From JAUIAI01 sp041396585 (GTDB lineage Bacteria > Pseudomonadota > Gammaproteobacteria > Burkholderiales > Burkholderiaceae_E), in contig JAWKYG010000009.1 in NCBI GenBank assembly GCA_041396585.1, forward strand, positions 124,001-188,000: 64,000 nucleotides of DNA, given 5' to 3'. Position 1 is the stretch's first letter. Each line of letters opens with the position of its first letter. The notes under the pieces are model-generated. The model was not told where the DNA came from and searched no databases. It saw only the letters and a list, made by a program, of their open reading frames with translations. This document shows, one piece after another, positions 54,387 to 63,329 of this stretch. The translations under genes and the position numbers were made by a program.

Positions 54387-55794
54387 TCAAAGCATGAAGC
54401 CGAGGTCGCGCGCGGAACCGAAGTTCACGAGATTCGGGAACAGATCGTCGATCAGGCTCGTGCTGACGCCGAACCATCCGGCCAGGGTGGCGGCGAACTG
54501 ATCGACCGACTGGCCGGGCAGCAGCCGGCCGCGACCGACATCATCGGCGGTGTCTGCACCGATGACCGGGAAGCGGCCATAGATATCGCCACCGCGCACC
54601 GCCTGACCGACCACGAAGTGATGCGAGCCCCAGCCATGGTCGGTGCCATCGCCGTTGCTGACCATGGTGCGGCCGAAATCCGAGGCGGTGAAGGTGGTTA
54701 CCGAGCCGGCGGCGCCGATTGCCGGGTCGGCGAGCAGGCGCTGGAAGTAGGCCAGGCCCTGGCCAAGTGTTCCCAGCAGCGCGGCATGCCGGTTGAGCTG
54801 GGCATCATGGGTGTCGAAGCCACCCAGCCCGACGAAGAACACCTGGCGCCGCAGACCGAGCGCGGAACGTGCGCCGATGATTCGCGCCACGGTGTTCAAC
54901 TGCGCGGCCAGGCCGTTCGTGCCACCCGACGGCGCGGTGGGGACCGCCTCCAGTGCGGCGGCATCGACCATCGCACCGTTGAGCGCGGCCTGGGCATCGA
55001 TCGCGCGCTGCACGACGCTGGCATGCGCGCGCTCGAAGTACTGGGCGGAGTCGGCGGTGAGGATCTCGCGATAGAGCGCGGCCGCGGTGGTTGATCCGTA
55101 CAGCGAGCCACTGAGGCCGGAGATCTCGGTGGCACCGCTGGCGCTGGCACGAAACGGAATCGTCTGCTCACCGGCCAGCCATACTGCGTTCTCACCCGTG
55201 GACATACTGGTGAAGGTGGCCGCTGTGTTCAGATCGGCCAGCATGTCGCCAAGGCGTCCGCCCCAGCCGGCTCGCGCGCCTCGGCCGCGCCGGCCTGCCA
55301 GACCGATTGCTGATCATTGTGCGAGAACAGCTTGGGGGGACGCGGCACCAGTCGCTGGTCATAGTCGGTGCGGCTCATCGGCGCCACCAGGGTGCCGACA
55401 TTGGCGATCACCGCGGCCTGGCCGGCGCCGAACAGATCGCGCAGATCGGTCAGGGCCGGATGCAGCGCGAACGAACGGCCGCTTTGCGCGGTGGCCGGCG
55501 TGATCGGCAGCACGCCGCCGGCCTCGGCCGGACCGGGCAGGGCGATCGGCGACGAACCCGAGGCACGCATGGCGCGATAGCTGTTCCAGGAATCGGTGTC
55601 GGTGGCCAGCACGGTGTTGCCCTGATCATTGCCGCCGAACAGGAACACACAGACCAGGGCTTTGTAATCGCCGGCGCTCTGCGCGGCAGCCTGACCGATC
55701 GCGGCCAGATTCAAGGCCAGCGGTGTGGCCCGTGCGAGGGCCCGAACATGGCGCTGTTGCGCAGAAAGCGGCGGCGGGAGAGGTCGGTGGTCAT
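54387..55794 (-). CDS. DUF1501 domain protein with Tat signal, two frameshifts
   Basis: Exported protein of the DUF1501 family, which resembles sulfatase/alkaline-phosphatase-fold proteins and is usually paired with DUF1800. The ATG at 55794 starts TTDLSRRRFLRNSAMFG, a twin-arginine signal, but the frame is lost within the run around 55738-55743; the next frame continues LARATPLALNLAAIGQAAAQ. It is lost again near 55261-55272, where the expected GWGGRLGDMLADL is one base out of register, and the last 280 residues follow to 54387. Each break is mended by one extra base. Conserved segments are VCVFLFGGNDQGNT, HNDQQSVWQ, FFVGLGGFDTHDAQ and GTDHGWGSHHFVVG. Repaired length is about 469 residues, normal for the family. 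Confidence 0.82.
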
Positions 55795-55869
55795 GGGCGG
55801 CGGATGATGAGCGTGGAATCGATGTCGCGTGAGGCGGCGGCCGGTCGAACCCGGCCGGATCCGGCTGCA

Positions 55870-57600
55870 CTACTTGAGCACGACATACTCGGGAGAGGCC
55901 ATGGTCAGAAACACGGCCATGTGCACGCGTACGCGTCGCGCCTCGTCCGCACGCGCCGGGTCATTGACCGGAATGTTCACGGCCTGCACGGCCTGCTGCA
56001 GCCGGCTGCGCAGCGGCCCCGACATCGAGCCGTGCAACAGCAGCAGATTGATGTGTTCGACCAGTTCGGCCGGTTCGGCGGCGAAATCCATCTGGCGGCC
56101 GTAGTCGCTGCGCACGTCGCGCGACTCACCGTAGCCGTTGGGCACCACCTGACGCATCAGGTTCAGCCAGCCGGCCACCGAGGTCTCGTGGGTGATCTGC
56201 AGCTCGGGCGACACCAGGCCATTGGTCGCCAGATCGGTGTTCGGCGGCACATAGCCGGGGCGGTAGAAATTGAAGACCGACGGCGAGCGCAGCACGCTCT
56301 GGCCGAGACTCTTGGCCGGATCGTCGGTGGTGCCGATCAGGAACTGTTTGCTGGCCGAGCCGGCCTCGAAGCTGCGCATCCAGTGCGCAAAGCGCAGCAC
56401 CGGTTCGCGCACCTTGCCGGTGCTCACCAGCATGATGCGGCTCGTGTCGCGCGCCTCCGGGTCGAACAGCACCGCACGGATCACCGCACGCATATCGCCA
56501 CGCGCGCCTTCGCCGTTGTCGGCGAACTGCCCGGCCACCCGCGCCACATAGGCCGGGCTCGGATTGCTGGTGACCAGCTGCTGGATCAGCTGCTTGGCGA
56601 TGAACGGACCGACATTCGGATGGTAGAAGATGTGATCGAGCGCCGCGGCGAGCGTGGTATCCGGGTCCGGAAAGGTCTGCGCGGACAAGGTCAGCCCGAG
56701 AAAGCTCTTGGCGCCGGGTTCGTGATAGTCGGGATAGGCCTGCATCAGCAGGCGCTCGCGATCATCGGCACCGTTCCAGCCGAAGAAGCGGCTGCGCTCG
56801 CGATCCGGCCCGCCCCAGCTGAAGCCGGTGAACACGCGCGCCAGGCCCTCGATGTCGGCGTTGGTATAGGTCTCGATCGGCTCGCCCATCGCGTCCGTCT
56901 TCATGGTGCCGTCCGGATTCAGCTCATAGAGCCCGATCGTGAACAGCTGAAGCAGCTCACGGGCGAAATTCTCGTCCGGTACCCGTCCGGTCTGCGGATC
57001 CGCCTTCTGATTGGCCAGGTGCGACAGATACAGGCCCATCATCGGATGGCGGGCCACTTCCTCCAGCAGGGTGCGGAAGTTGCCGAAGGCATTGCGCGCC
57101 AGCCGGTCGTAGTAGTCGGCGACCCCGCGTGGATAGCGGTTCACCTCGCCATCGCGCATCGAGATCACGAAGATCTGCGACAGGGCGAAGGTGACCCGCT
57201 GGCGCAACTGGTCACTGCCGATCGCCACATGGCGCCAGAAGCCGTTGTGGATCCACTTGCGGTCGTAGTCTTCCTGCGCGTTGATGATCAGGCGGGTATC
57301 GAGCCAGTCGCCGAGCGAGGAAACGGGTTGTGCGAACTGATTCTGCAGCCAGGCCACATAGCCGTCGCGCTGCAGATCATTGATCTCGACGGACTTCGGA
57401 CCGAAGCTTGCCTGGGCCAGGAAGCGGGATGCCTCGGCCGCATCCTGCGGATGCGATGTGGGTGGCTGCACTGTGCCACCGCCACTCTTGTAGGCGATCA
57501 GGCCACTGTCGCCACCGCCGCCGCAGGCCGTGAGCATTGCAACGCCGAGCATGAGCATCGTGCGCCCGATCCAATGCCGCCAAGGGTCTTTTCGTTCCAT
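55870..57600 (-). CDS. DUF1800 domain lipoprotein
   Basis: Exported protein of 576 residues of the DUF1800 family, function unknown. The signal peptide ends in the lipobox LTAC with Cys26, followed by GGGGDSG, so it is probably lipid-anchored. The family core is clear: EASRFLAQASFGPKSVEI, LRQRVTFALSQIFVIS, DENFARELLQLFTIGLYEL, DIEGLARVFTGFSW and a C-terminal MASPEYVVLK. It lies 75 bp upstream of the DUF1501 gene, and the DUF1800-DUF1501 pair is a common exported two-gene unit in Gram-negative bacteria, for which no biochemical role is established. Confidence 0.9.
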   Translation of the reverse strand: MERKDPWRHWIGRTMLMLGVAMLTACGGGGDSGLIAYKSGGGTVQPPTSHPQDAAEASRFLAQASFGPKSVEINDLQRDGYVAWLQNQFAQPVSSLGDWLDTRLIINAQEDYDRKWIHNGFWRHVAIGSDQLRQRVTFALSQIFVISMRDGEVNRYPRGVADYYDRLARNAFGNFRTLLEEVARHPMMGLYLSHLANQKADPQTGRVPDENFARELLQLFTIGLYELNPDGTMKTDAMGEPIETYTNADIEGLARVFTGFSWGGPDRERSRFFGWNGADDRERLLMQAYPDYHEPGAKSFLGLTLSAQTFPDPDTTLAAALDHIFYHPNVGPFIAKQLIQQLVTSNPSPAYVARVAGQFADNGEGARGDMRAVIRAVLFDPEARDTSRIMLVSTGKVREPVLRFAHWMRSFEAGSASKQFLIGTTDDPAKSLGQSVLRSPSVFNFYRPGYVPPNTDLATNGLVSPELQITHETSVAGWLNLMRQVVPNGYGESRDVRSDYGRQMDFAAEPAELVEHINLLLLHGSMSGPLRSRLQQAVQAVNIPVNDPARADEARRVRVHMAVFLTMASPEYVVLK

Positions 57601-57723
57601 CTGCCGCCACGCCTCGAAATGTGAGAAAAATCACGTTCGAACCCGGCGCGAAGGTTGAGCCTGACCGTCGTGAGCGGCCAACGATGGACGATGGATGGGC
57701 GATGTGGATGGACGGCCGGTCGC

Positions 57724-58437
57724 TCAGGCGGCGGCTGGTCGCTGTTGCGGCTGGCTGTCGAACGGATCGTCGAGTGACGGAATATGCGCGGCGAACACGC
57801 TGTTCGGGTAGTAACTGGCGAAATCGGCGCGGATCTTGTCCAGCGGCAGATCACTATAGGTGCCGTGGTCGGCCAGATACTGCATGTGCAGCCGCTCGCG
57901 CGCGTCGAACTCCTGATATAGCGCATCGGCGCTGCCGTCGAACTCGGTGGGCAGCACATCGAAACGTTCGCAGAGTTCGATGTTGAATGCCGGCGCCAGC
58001 TTCAGCCAGTGCCCGTCGATCAGGGCCGCGGCATAACCGTGGTTGTAGAAGATGTCGACCCCGCCCATGCGTTCGCGCAGTTTGTCGGTGGTCAGGTGAT
58101 TGCGCACATCGGCAAATCCCAGCGCGGCCGGGATGCCCGCCGCGCGCAGGGTGGCGGCCATCAGCACCGCCTTGGAGACGCACCAGCCATAGCCCTTGGC
58201 CAGCACCGCGCTGGCCCGGTAGTCGGCGTCTTCCCAGCCCAGGCGATAGGGGTCGTAGCGGATCTCGTCGCGGACCGCGTAGAACAGCGCCACGGCCCGC
58301 TCGCGCGGATTGCCCATGCCCTGGGTGTGGCGCGCGACGAAGGACTGGATGGACGGCTCATCGATATCGAGAAAGCCGGTGGCTGCCAGCAGACCCTCCG
58401 CGGAGGTCGGCAGACCGGGGAAATGCGTGATCGCCAC
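57724..58437 (-). CDS. transglutaminase-like cysteine protein
   Basis: Protein of 237 residues with a transglutaminase/protease-like domain. The start is GTG at 58437. The catalytic Cys86 is in GYGWCVSKAVLMAATLRAAG and His133 in YNHGYAAALIDGHW; the Asp of the usual triad is not obvious, since LAPAF occupies its position. No signal peptide. It lies 123 bp upstream of the DUF1800 gene on the same strand and could belong to that transcript. Relatives are often called transglutaminase family proteins without known substrate. Confidence 0.8.
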   Translation of the reverse strand: MAITHFPGLPTSAEGLLAATGFLDIDEPSIQSFVARHTQGMGNPRERAVALFYAVRDEIRYDPYRLGWEDADYRASAVLAKGYGWCVSKAVLMAATLRAAGIPAALGFADVRNHLTTDKLRERMGGVDIFYNHGYAAALIDGHWLKLAPAFNIELCERFDVLPTEFDGSADALYQEFDARERLHMQYLADHGTYSDLPLDKIRADFASYYPNSVFAAHIPSLDDPFDSQPQQRPAAA

Positions 58438-58829
58438 GATGTAGGCGCTCCGGCTGATGTCGAACCGTCAATGGTAGCAGCGCTCGGAATCCTCGACCTG
58501 CGTCCGTCAACGTTGCATCATGGACGATGCGGGCATATGCACGTGGTGAGATGACCACGGCCGGGCGCAGGTGTCTCAAGGAACGTCGGAAATCTGACCA
58601 CCCGGGATCGGCTTTACACCCCAAAGTGGTTAGAACTGAGGTTTGTCCGGGGCCGCGGGTACCCGCAGTTCGACGCTTTCATCGGACGAACACCCAAGAA
58701 TGAGTGATGCATCGCTGCGTGGGGCTCGATAGATTGCGTCTTTCAGACGTCAGTTCAGCCGTGCCCGCCCAACCGATGCGGGGCGCGATGCCTGTCGACG
58801 ACCCATGCCCCATGGAGGAAGCTCACTTG
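58438..58829. other. divergent intergenic region with a short palindrome
   Basis: A 392-bp region between the transglutaminase-like gene and the LuxR regulator. A 12-bp perfect palindrome GCGGGTACCCGC lies at 58655-58666 and may be an operator, possibly for the regulator itself. The regulator's frame is open further upstream to an ATG at 58704, so part of this stretch could be coding. No confident promoter elements were found. Confidence 0.4.
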
Positions 58830-59960
58830 ATGCCCGGCCCGCAGCATTCGGCTGGCGGCACTGGAACCGCCGTCATCCGACTCATGAACGCGCTCTACGC
58901 AGCGTTTGCCGATGGCAGTCGGTGGCAGACATTCCTGGCCACGCTGGCCGACGTCTGCTCGGCCAGGCATGCCGTGATGATGCCGCTGCATGCCGATCCC
59001 CTGCGGCCGGTGCTGGCCACTCACGGATTCTCTGCCGCGGCCGCCGGGCAATGGCACTCGTATTACAAAGAGGCGGATCCATGGCTGGCCGCGGCCGGCA
59101 TGCCCGGTGCCGGCGAATACCGGGTGCTCAATGGGGAGGCCCTGGTGCCTGACCCGGCCCTTCGCGGCCTCGAGATCTTTGCGGACTTCCTTGCCCCGAA
59201 CGATCTGCGCTGGCTGCGCGGATTCTGGATTCACCCCGATGCGGCGCGGGCGATTCCCTACGGGGTGCTGCTCTGGCGCGGCGTCGACCAGACCAGCTTC
59301 GATGAATCCGTGATCGCCACCCTGGACACGGTCGCGCGCGCGATCAGCGCATTCGAGAAGGTCAGCGTGGCCAATGCGCTGAGCCGTGCTGCGGGTCTGG
59401 ACAGCTTCGACTCCGCGGCATTTCTGCTCGATGCCGGCGGCCGGCTGGTGATGACCAACCGGGTGGGCGAATCCATGCTGATGCGCGGTGTGGTCAATGA
59501 AATCGACGGCCGCGTGGCACCGGCCACCGAGGTGACCAGTCACTGGCTGGGGACCCTGCTCGAGCAGGCGGGCACCGACGCCGCGGTGCTGAGCATGAGC
59601 GCGCGCTGTCGCGAACGGCTGCCGGTGGTCGGACAGGCACAGCTGGAACTGGCCGCCATGCGTGCGATCGGTGCCGCGCCAGCGTTGGTGAACTGGTGTT
59701 ACTCGCTCTCGATCCGCCCCGAGGCGCAGGCGCGACAGGGCGCGGTTCGCCGCGCCGCCCAGCGGGTCTATCGCTGGACCAATGCCGAGTTCGATGCGGT
59801 GGCCAGGCTGGCCGGCGGCGAATCGCTGCCGGAGATCGCCCGGGAACGACAGTCCACGGTCGAGACCGTGCGTTCGCACCTGAAAAATGCCAAGCGCAAG
59901 GCCGGTGTGCACCGTCAGGTGGATCTGGTGCGCATCTTCACCTCGCTCGAGCGCCAGTAG
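58830..59960 (+). CDS. LuxR-type transcriptional regulator
   Basis: Regulator of 376 residues with a C-terminal LuxR helix-turn-helix (about 315-370: LAGGESLPEIARERQSTVETVRSHLKNAKRKAGV). The N-terminal 250 residues show no receiver or autoinducer motif; the central segment AAFLLDAGGRLVMTNRVGESML looks like a PAS-type fold seen in related single-gene LuxR regulators. The ATG at 58830 is preferred because GGAGGAA (58814-58820) lies 9 bases upstream; ATGs at 58704 and 58812 are alternatives. It precedes the PaaZ-like gene by 78 bp and may control it or the divergent DUF1800 unit. Confidence 0.85.
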   Translation: MPGPQHSAGGTGTAVIRLMNALYAAFADGSRWQTFLATLADVCSARHAVMMPLHADPLRPVLATHGFSAAAAGQWHSYYKEADPWLAAAGMPGAGEYRVLNGEALVPDPALRGLEIFADFLAPNDLRWLRGFWIHPDAARAIPYGVLLWRGVDQTSFDESVIATLDTVARAISAFEKVSVANALSRAAGLDSFDSAAFLLDAGGRLVMTNRVGESMLMRGVVNEIDGRVAPATEVTSHWLGTLLEQAGTDAAVLSMSARCRERLPVVGQAQLELAAMRAIGAAPALVNWCYSLSIRPEAQARQGAVRRAAQRVYRWTNAEFDAVARLAGGESLPEIARERQSTVETVRSHLKNAKRKAGVHRQVDLVRIFTSLERQ

Positions 59961-60038
59961 CGACGATCGGCGGCGACAGCTGTCGCCGGCCATGCATCGG
60001 TAAACTGATGCGATCAACCGCCTCGCAGGAGCAATCAG

Positions 60039-62087
60039 GTGATCGCAAAGGTGCAGTGTTTTGTCGCCGGGCAGTGGGCCGGCAGTGAGTCCGACCGGGA
60101 CATTCTCGATGCGGGTCATGGGCGCGCGGTGGCACGTCTCGCGTCTGGCGGAATCGATGCGGGCGAGGCCTGGACGCATGCGCGCACCGTGGGGCAGAAG
60201 TCGCTGCAACAGATCGGCTTTGCCGAACGCGCGGCGCGGCTGCGCGCGCTCGGGCGTCATCTGACCGAGCACAAGGCGGCGCTCTATGCGCTGTCCACGG
60301 CCACCGGCGCAACCCGCAACGACAGCTGGGTGGATATCGATGGCGGGATAGGCACGCTGATGGCCTACGCCTCGATGGGCGCTGCCGAGTTGCCCGCAGG
60401 CACGATCTGGCCGGAGACCCAGGTTCAGCCGCTGTCGCGCACGGGCGGTTTCGCCGGCACCCATGTACGCGTGTCCCGCACGGGCGTGGCGCTGCATGTG
60501 AATGCGTTCAATTTCCCGGTCTGGGGCATGCTCGAGAAGTTCGCGCCCGCGTTTCTGGCCGGCGTGCCGAGCATCGTCAAACCCGCGACGGACACCTGCT
60601 ATCTGACGGCCGAATGCGTGCGCCTGATGGCGCGAATCCGGGCTGCTGCCAGACGGGGCCTTGCAGTTGCTGGTCGGGCGGCCGCAGGGCCGCCTTTTCG
60701 AGGGGCTGCGCGAGCAGGATGTGTGCTGACCTTCACCGGCTCGGCGGCCACCGCCGGTGCGCTGCGCGCCGATCCGCGGGTGCTCGGTTCCGGCGCCGCA
60801 TTCAATGTCGAGGCGGATTCCCTGAACGCCGCCATCCTGGCACCCGACGTGGCCGCCGGTTCACCGCTGTTCGATGCCTTCGTCGAGCAGGTGGTGCGCG
60901 AAATGACGGTCAAGGCGGGCCAGAAGTGCACGGCCATCCGCCGGATCCTGGTGCCCGAGGGCACGCATGATGCCGTGATCGATGCGCTCGGCCTGCGCCT
61001 GGCCGAGGTGGTCGTGGGTGATCCCGCGCTCGAACAGGTGCAGATGGGGCCGCTGGTATCGGCGGCCCAGGGTCAGGATGTGCGCGCGGCGATCGCGCGG
61101 CTGGCGGCCGCGGGCCGCATCGTCTACCGGCGCGACGACGAAGCGCTGATCGGTGACGGTCTCGATACGCGCGCGTTCGTGACCCCGGTGTTGTTGGCCC
61201 ACGAGGGCACGGATCCGGCCTCGCCGGTCCATGAGATCGAGGCCTTCGGGCCGGTGGCCAGCATGATCCGCTACCGTGATTTGGAGCAGGCCGCGGCGAT
61301 CGCCGCCGCCGGGCGCGGCTCGCTGGTTAGCACTGTGGTCGGTGATGATCCGCGCTGGATCGCCGGGCTGGCCACGCATCTGGCACCCTGGCATGGCCGG
61401 CTGCATCTGCTCGATGCAACCAGTGCCGGCGAGACCACAGGGCATGGCGCGCCGTTGCCCGGGCTGCGCCACGGCGGGCCGGGGCGGGCCGGTGGCGGCG
61501 CCGAGCTCGGCGGCCTGGCCGCGCTCGATCTGTATATGCATCGGGTCGCGGTTCAGGGCTCACCGGCCACCTTGATGGCGCTGACCGGCCAGTATGTGCG
61601 CGGCGCCCCGGTCAATGACACGCCCGAACATCCGTTTCGCAAGCACTACGAGGATCTTCAGGTCGGCGACTCGCTGCTCACGCATCGGCGCACGGTCAGC
61701 GAGGCCGATATCGTCAACTTCGGCTGCCTGTCGGGTGATTTCTTCTACATGCACTTCGATGAGATCGCCGCCGCGCAGTCGCCGTTCGGCAAACGGATCG
61801 CCCACGGCTACTTCGTGTTGTCGGCCGCGGCGGGCCTGTTCGTGTCGCCGTCGCCCGGGCCGGTGCTGGCCAACTATGGGCTGGACACGCTGCGGTTCGT
61901 GCGCCCGGTGGGTATCGGAGACACGATTCAGGCCCGTCTGACCTGCAAGCGCAAGGCGCCCAGACCGCGCAAGCCCGGCGACGCCAAGGGCCAGGGCGTG
62001 GTCGCCTGGGATGTGCAGGTGACCAATCAGGAGGGCGCGGTGGTGGCCTCCTACGACATCCTGACCCTGGTGGAGATGCGCGACTGA
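60039..62087 (+). CDS. paaZ: PaaZ-like bifunctional aldehyde dehydrogenase / enoyl-CoA hydratase, with a scrambled segment
   Basis: Fusion enzyme of phenylacetyl-CoA degradation: an N-terminal aldehyde dehydrogenase oxidises the semialdehyde made after ring opening by the C-terminal MaoC-type hydratase acting on oxepin-CoA. The GTG at 60039 has AGGAG (60027-60031) 7 bases upstream; the product has 682 residues. The ALDH part shows NAFNFPVWGMLEKFAPA, FNVEADSLNAA and the nucleophile in GQKCTAIRRIL; the MaoC part (about 530-682) has VNFGCLSGDFFYMHFDEIAA. Residues about 199-227 are out of frame: the alternative frame reads GLLPDGALQLLVGRPQG, as expected. An extra base near 60631-60634 and a missing one near 60720-60724 compensate. 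No paaABCDE genes are in the window. Confidence 0.85.
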   Translation: MIAKVQCFVAGQWAGSESDRDILDAGHGRAVARLASGGIDAGEAWTHARTVGQKSLQQIGFAERAARLRALGRHLTEHKAALYALSTATGATRNDSWVDIDGGIGTLMAYASMGAAELPAGTIWPETQVQPLSRTGGFAGTHVRVSRTGVALHVNAFNFPVWGMLEKFAPAFLAGVPSIVKPATDTCYLTAECVRLMARIRAAARRGLAVAGRAAAGPPFRGAARAGCVLTFTGSAATAGALRADPRVLGSGAAFNVEADSLNAAILAPDVAAGSPLFDAFVEQVVREMTVKAGQKCTAIRRILVPEGTHDAVIDALGLRLAEVVVGDPALEQVQMGPLVSAAQGQDVRAAIARLAAAGRIVYRRDDEALIGDGLDTRAFVTPVLLAHEGTDPASPVHEIEAFGPVASMIRYRDLEQAAAIAAAGRGSLVSTVVGDDPRWIAGLATHLAPWHGRLHLLDATSAGETTGHGAPLPGLRHGGPGRAGGGAELGGLAALDLYMHRVAVQGSPATLMALTGQYVRGAPVNDTPEHPFRKHYEDLQVGDSLLTHRRTVSEADIVNFGCLSGDFFYMHFDEIAAAQSPFGKRIAHGYFVLSAAAGLFVSPSPGPVLANYGLDTLRFVRPVGIGDTIQARLTCKRKAPRPRKPGDAKGQGVVAWDVQVTNQEGAVVASYDILTLVEMRD

Positions 62088-62097
62088 CGCCGGTTGA

Positions 62098-62123
62098 TCG
62101 ACACGGGTTCGAACCCGTGTCGA
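62098..62123. repeat. 26-bp perfect palindrome between convergent genes
   Basis: A perfect inverted repeat of 26 bp with core GGGTTCGAACCC and no intervening loop beyond the central bases. It lies 11 bp after the PaaZ stop and 31 bp before the end of the convergent OmpA-family gene, a fitting place for a bidirectional terminator, although neither side has a T run. The core resembles a tRNA T-arm, but no tRNA surrounds it. Confidence 0.7.
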
Positions 62124-62154
62124 TTCAAGACCCCGTGGCGCGGTAAGGCGGGAA

Positions 62155-62844
62155 TCAACGAGCCGGTTGCGTGCCCTGCGCCGGCTGCGCGGGAGCGGGC
62201 TCGGCGACATAGATCTCCACCCGGCGATTGCGCGCGCGGCCGGTGACGGTGGCGTTGTCGGCGATCGGTTCATGCGAGCCGCGCCCGTCGATCGCGATGC
62301 GCTGAGCGTCGACGCCACGTGCCACCAGGTATCCGCGCGTGCTGGCGGCCCGGTTCACCGACAGCGGGTCGTTGATCTGGTCGCTCCCGGTGGCGTCGGT
62401 GTGGCCGACGATGGTCACGAGGGTGGCTGTGTGCTGATTGAGCGAGCTTGCGAAGCGATCGAGAATCGGCTGGAAATCGGGCTTGATATCGGCCCGGTTG
62501 GTATCGAATGAGATGTCGCTCGGCACCTCGAGCTTGAGCCGGTTATCGGCGGTCTGCACCACGCTCACGCCGGTGCCTGCCGTGGCCTGCTCCATCGCGC
62601 GCTTTTGCTCCTGCATCTGCGTGGACCAGATATAGGCGCCGAGCGCGCCAACGCCCGCGCCGATCGCCGCGCCGCGGCGCGTGGAGCGGCCATCGCCGCC
62701 GACGCCGCTGCCCAGCGCCGCGCCGACGACCGTGCCCAGGCCCGCGCCGATGGCAGCCGCCTGTTGCTCTTCGGACATGCCCGCACAGCCGGCGATCAGG
62801 GTGGTGCTGACCAGTAGCGCCAGCGGGCGTCGATGCTTGATCAT
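62155..62844 (-). CDS. OmpA family lipoprotein (YiaD-like)
   Basis: Outer-membrane lipoprotein of 229 residues that probably binds peptidoglycan. The ATG at 62844 is preferred (GGGA 9-10 bases upstream); one at 62853 is also possible. The signal peptide ends in LIAGC with Cys20, followed by a glycine-zipper region (AAIGAGLGTVVGAALGSGVG and GAAIGAGVGALGAY) and an OmpA domain with VPSDISFDTNRADIKPDF, VGHTDATGSDQINDPLSVNRA and GRARNRRVEIYV. Such YiaD-type proteins are often induced by envelope stress. A Pro/Ala tail closes the protein. Confidence 0.92.
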   Translation of the reverse strand: MIKHRRPLALLVSTTLIAGCAGMSEEQQAAAIGAGLGTVVGAALGSGVGGDGRSTRRGAAIGAGVGALGAYIWSTQMQEQKRAMEQATAGTGVSVVQTADNRLKLEVPSDISFDTNRADIKPDFQPILDRFASSLNQHTATLVTIVGHTDATGSDQINDPLSVNRAASTRGYLVARGVDAQRIAIDGRGSHEPIADNATVTGRARNRRVEIYVAEPAPAQPAQGTQPAR

Positions 62845-63329
62845 GTGTTGCATTCCCAGTGATTGAAGGAGTGGAGCAGTGCTGCGGGCGGTACATGGGA
62901 CGCGCCACGCGCACCGTTGTCTGTCTGGCACGCAACCCGTATCAGCCATGCAATTCAACGGCCGGGATGCACGAGCGATGACAGCTTTCCACTATCATCG
63001 CGCCAGCGTTGGATTGGTCGCGCGATGTGCAGGGAGATTCTGACCGCGCGGCCGTATCGTCAGATGGTATCGGAGCCGGCGGCCATCTTGCGAGCCCCCG
63101 TCGGTCATTGGCCGACCAACGGCGCGTATGCGGCATCAGCCTGTGTGCAGCTGGCGCACATTCCGGGCCCGATGGTCTTCATGGCGTGCCCGGTAAGCTT
63201 AGAGCGTTGTCTTTCCGTCTGGCCGGTGTGATGGCGTGCACGCGACCCCCGTGTGACGCTGATGGCGCATCGGCATTGGCGATGCATGGGTTCTTGCGGC
63301 GTGGCCGCGTGTCTGGGGCGGTATGCAGG
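62845..63329. other. intergenic region without a supported gene
   Basis: 485 bp between the divergent OmpA-family and PaaI genes. Open frames exist on both strands, as expected for this GC content, but none has a ribosome-binding site or a recognisable protein. No clear promoter, terminator or RNA structure was seen. Confidence 0.5.

Noticed and set aside
55723..57624. Plus-strand open frame of 633 codons opposite the DUF1800 and DUF1501 genes
   Set aside because: No recognisable domain or start signal; DUF1800 is well supported on the other strand.
58755..60497. Minus-strand open frame of 580 codons opposite the LuxR and PaaZ-like genes
   Set aside because: Shadow frame; both plus-strand genes have clear ribosome-binding sites and domains.
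62098..62123. Fragment of a tRNA, from the GGGTTCGAACCC core
   Set aside because: No acceptor, D or anticodon arm is present around it; it is a symmetrical palindrome.
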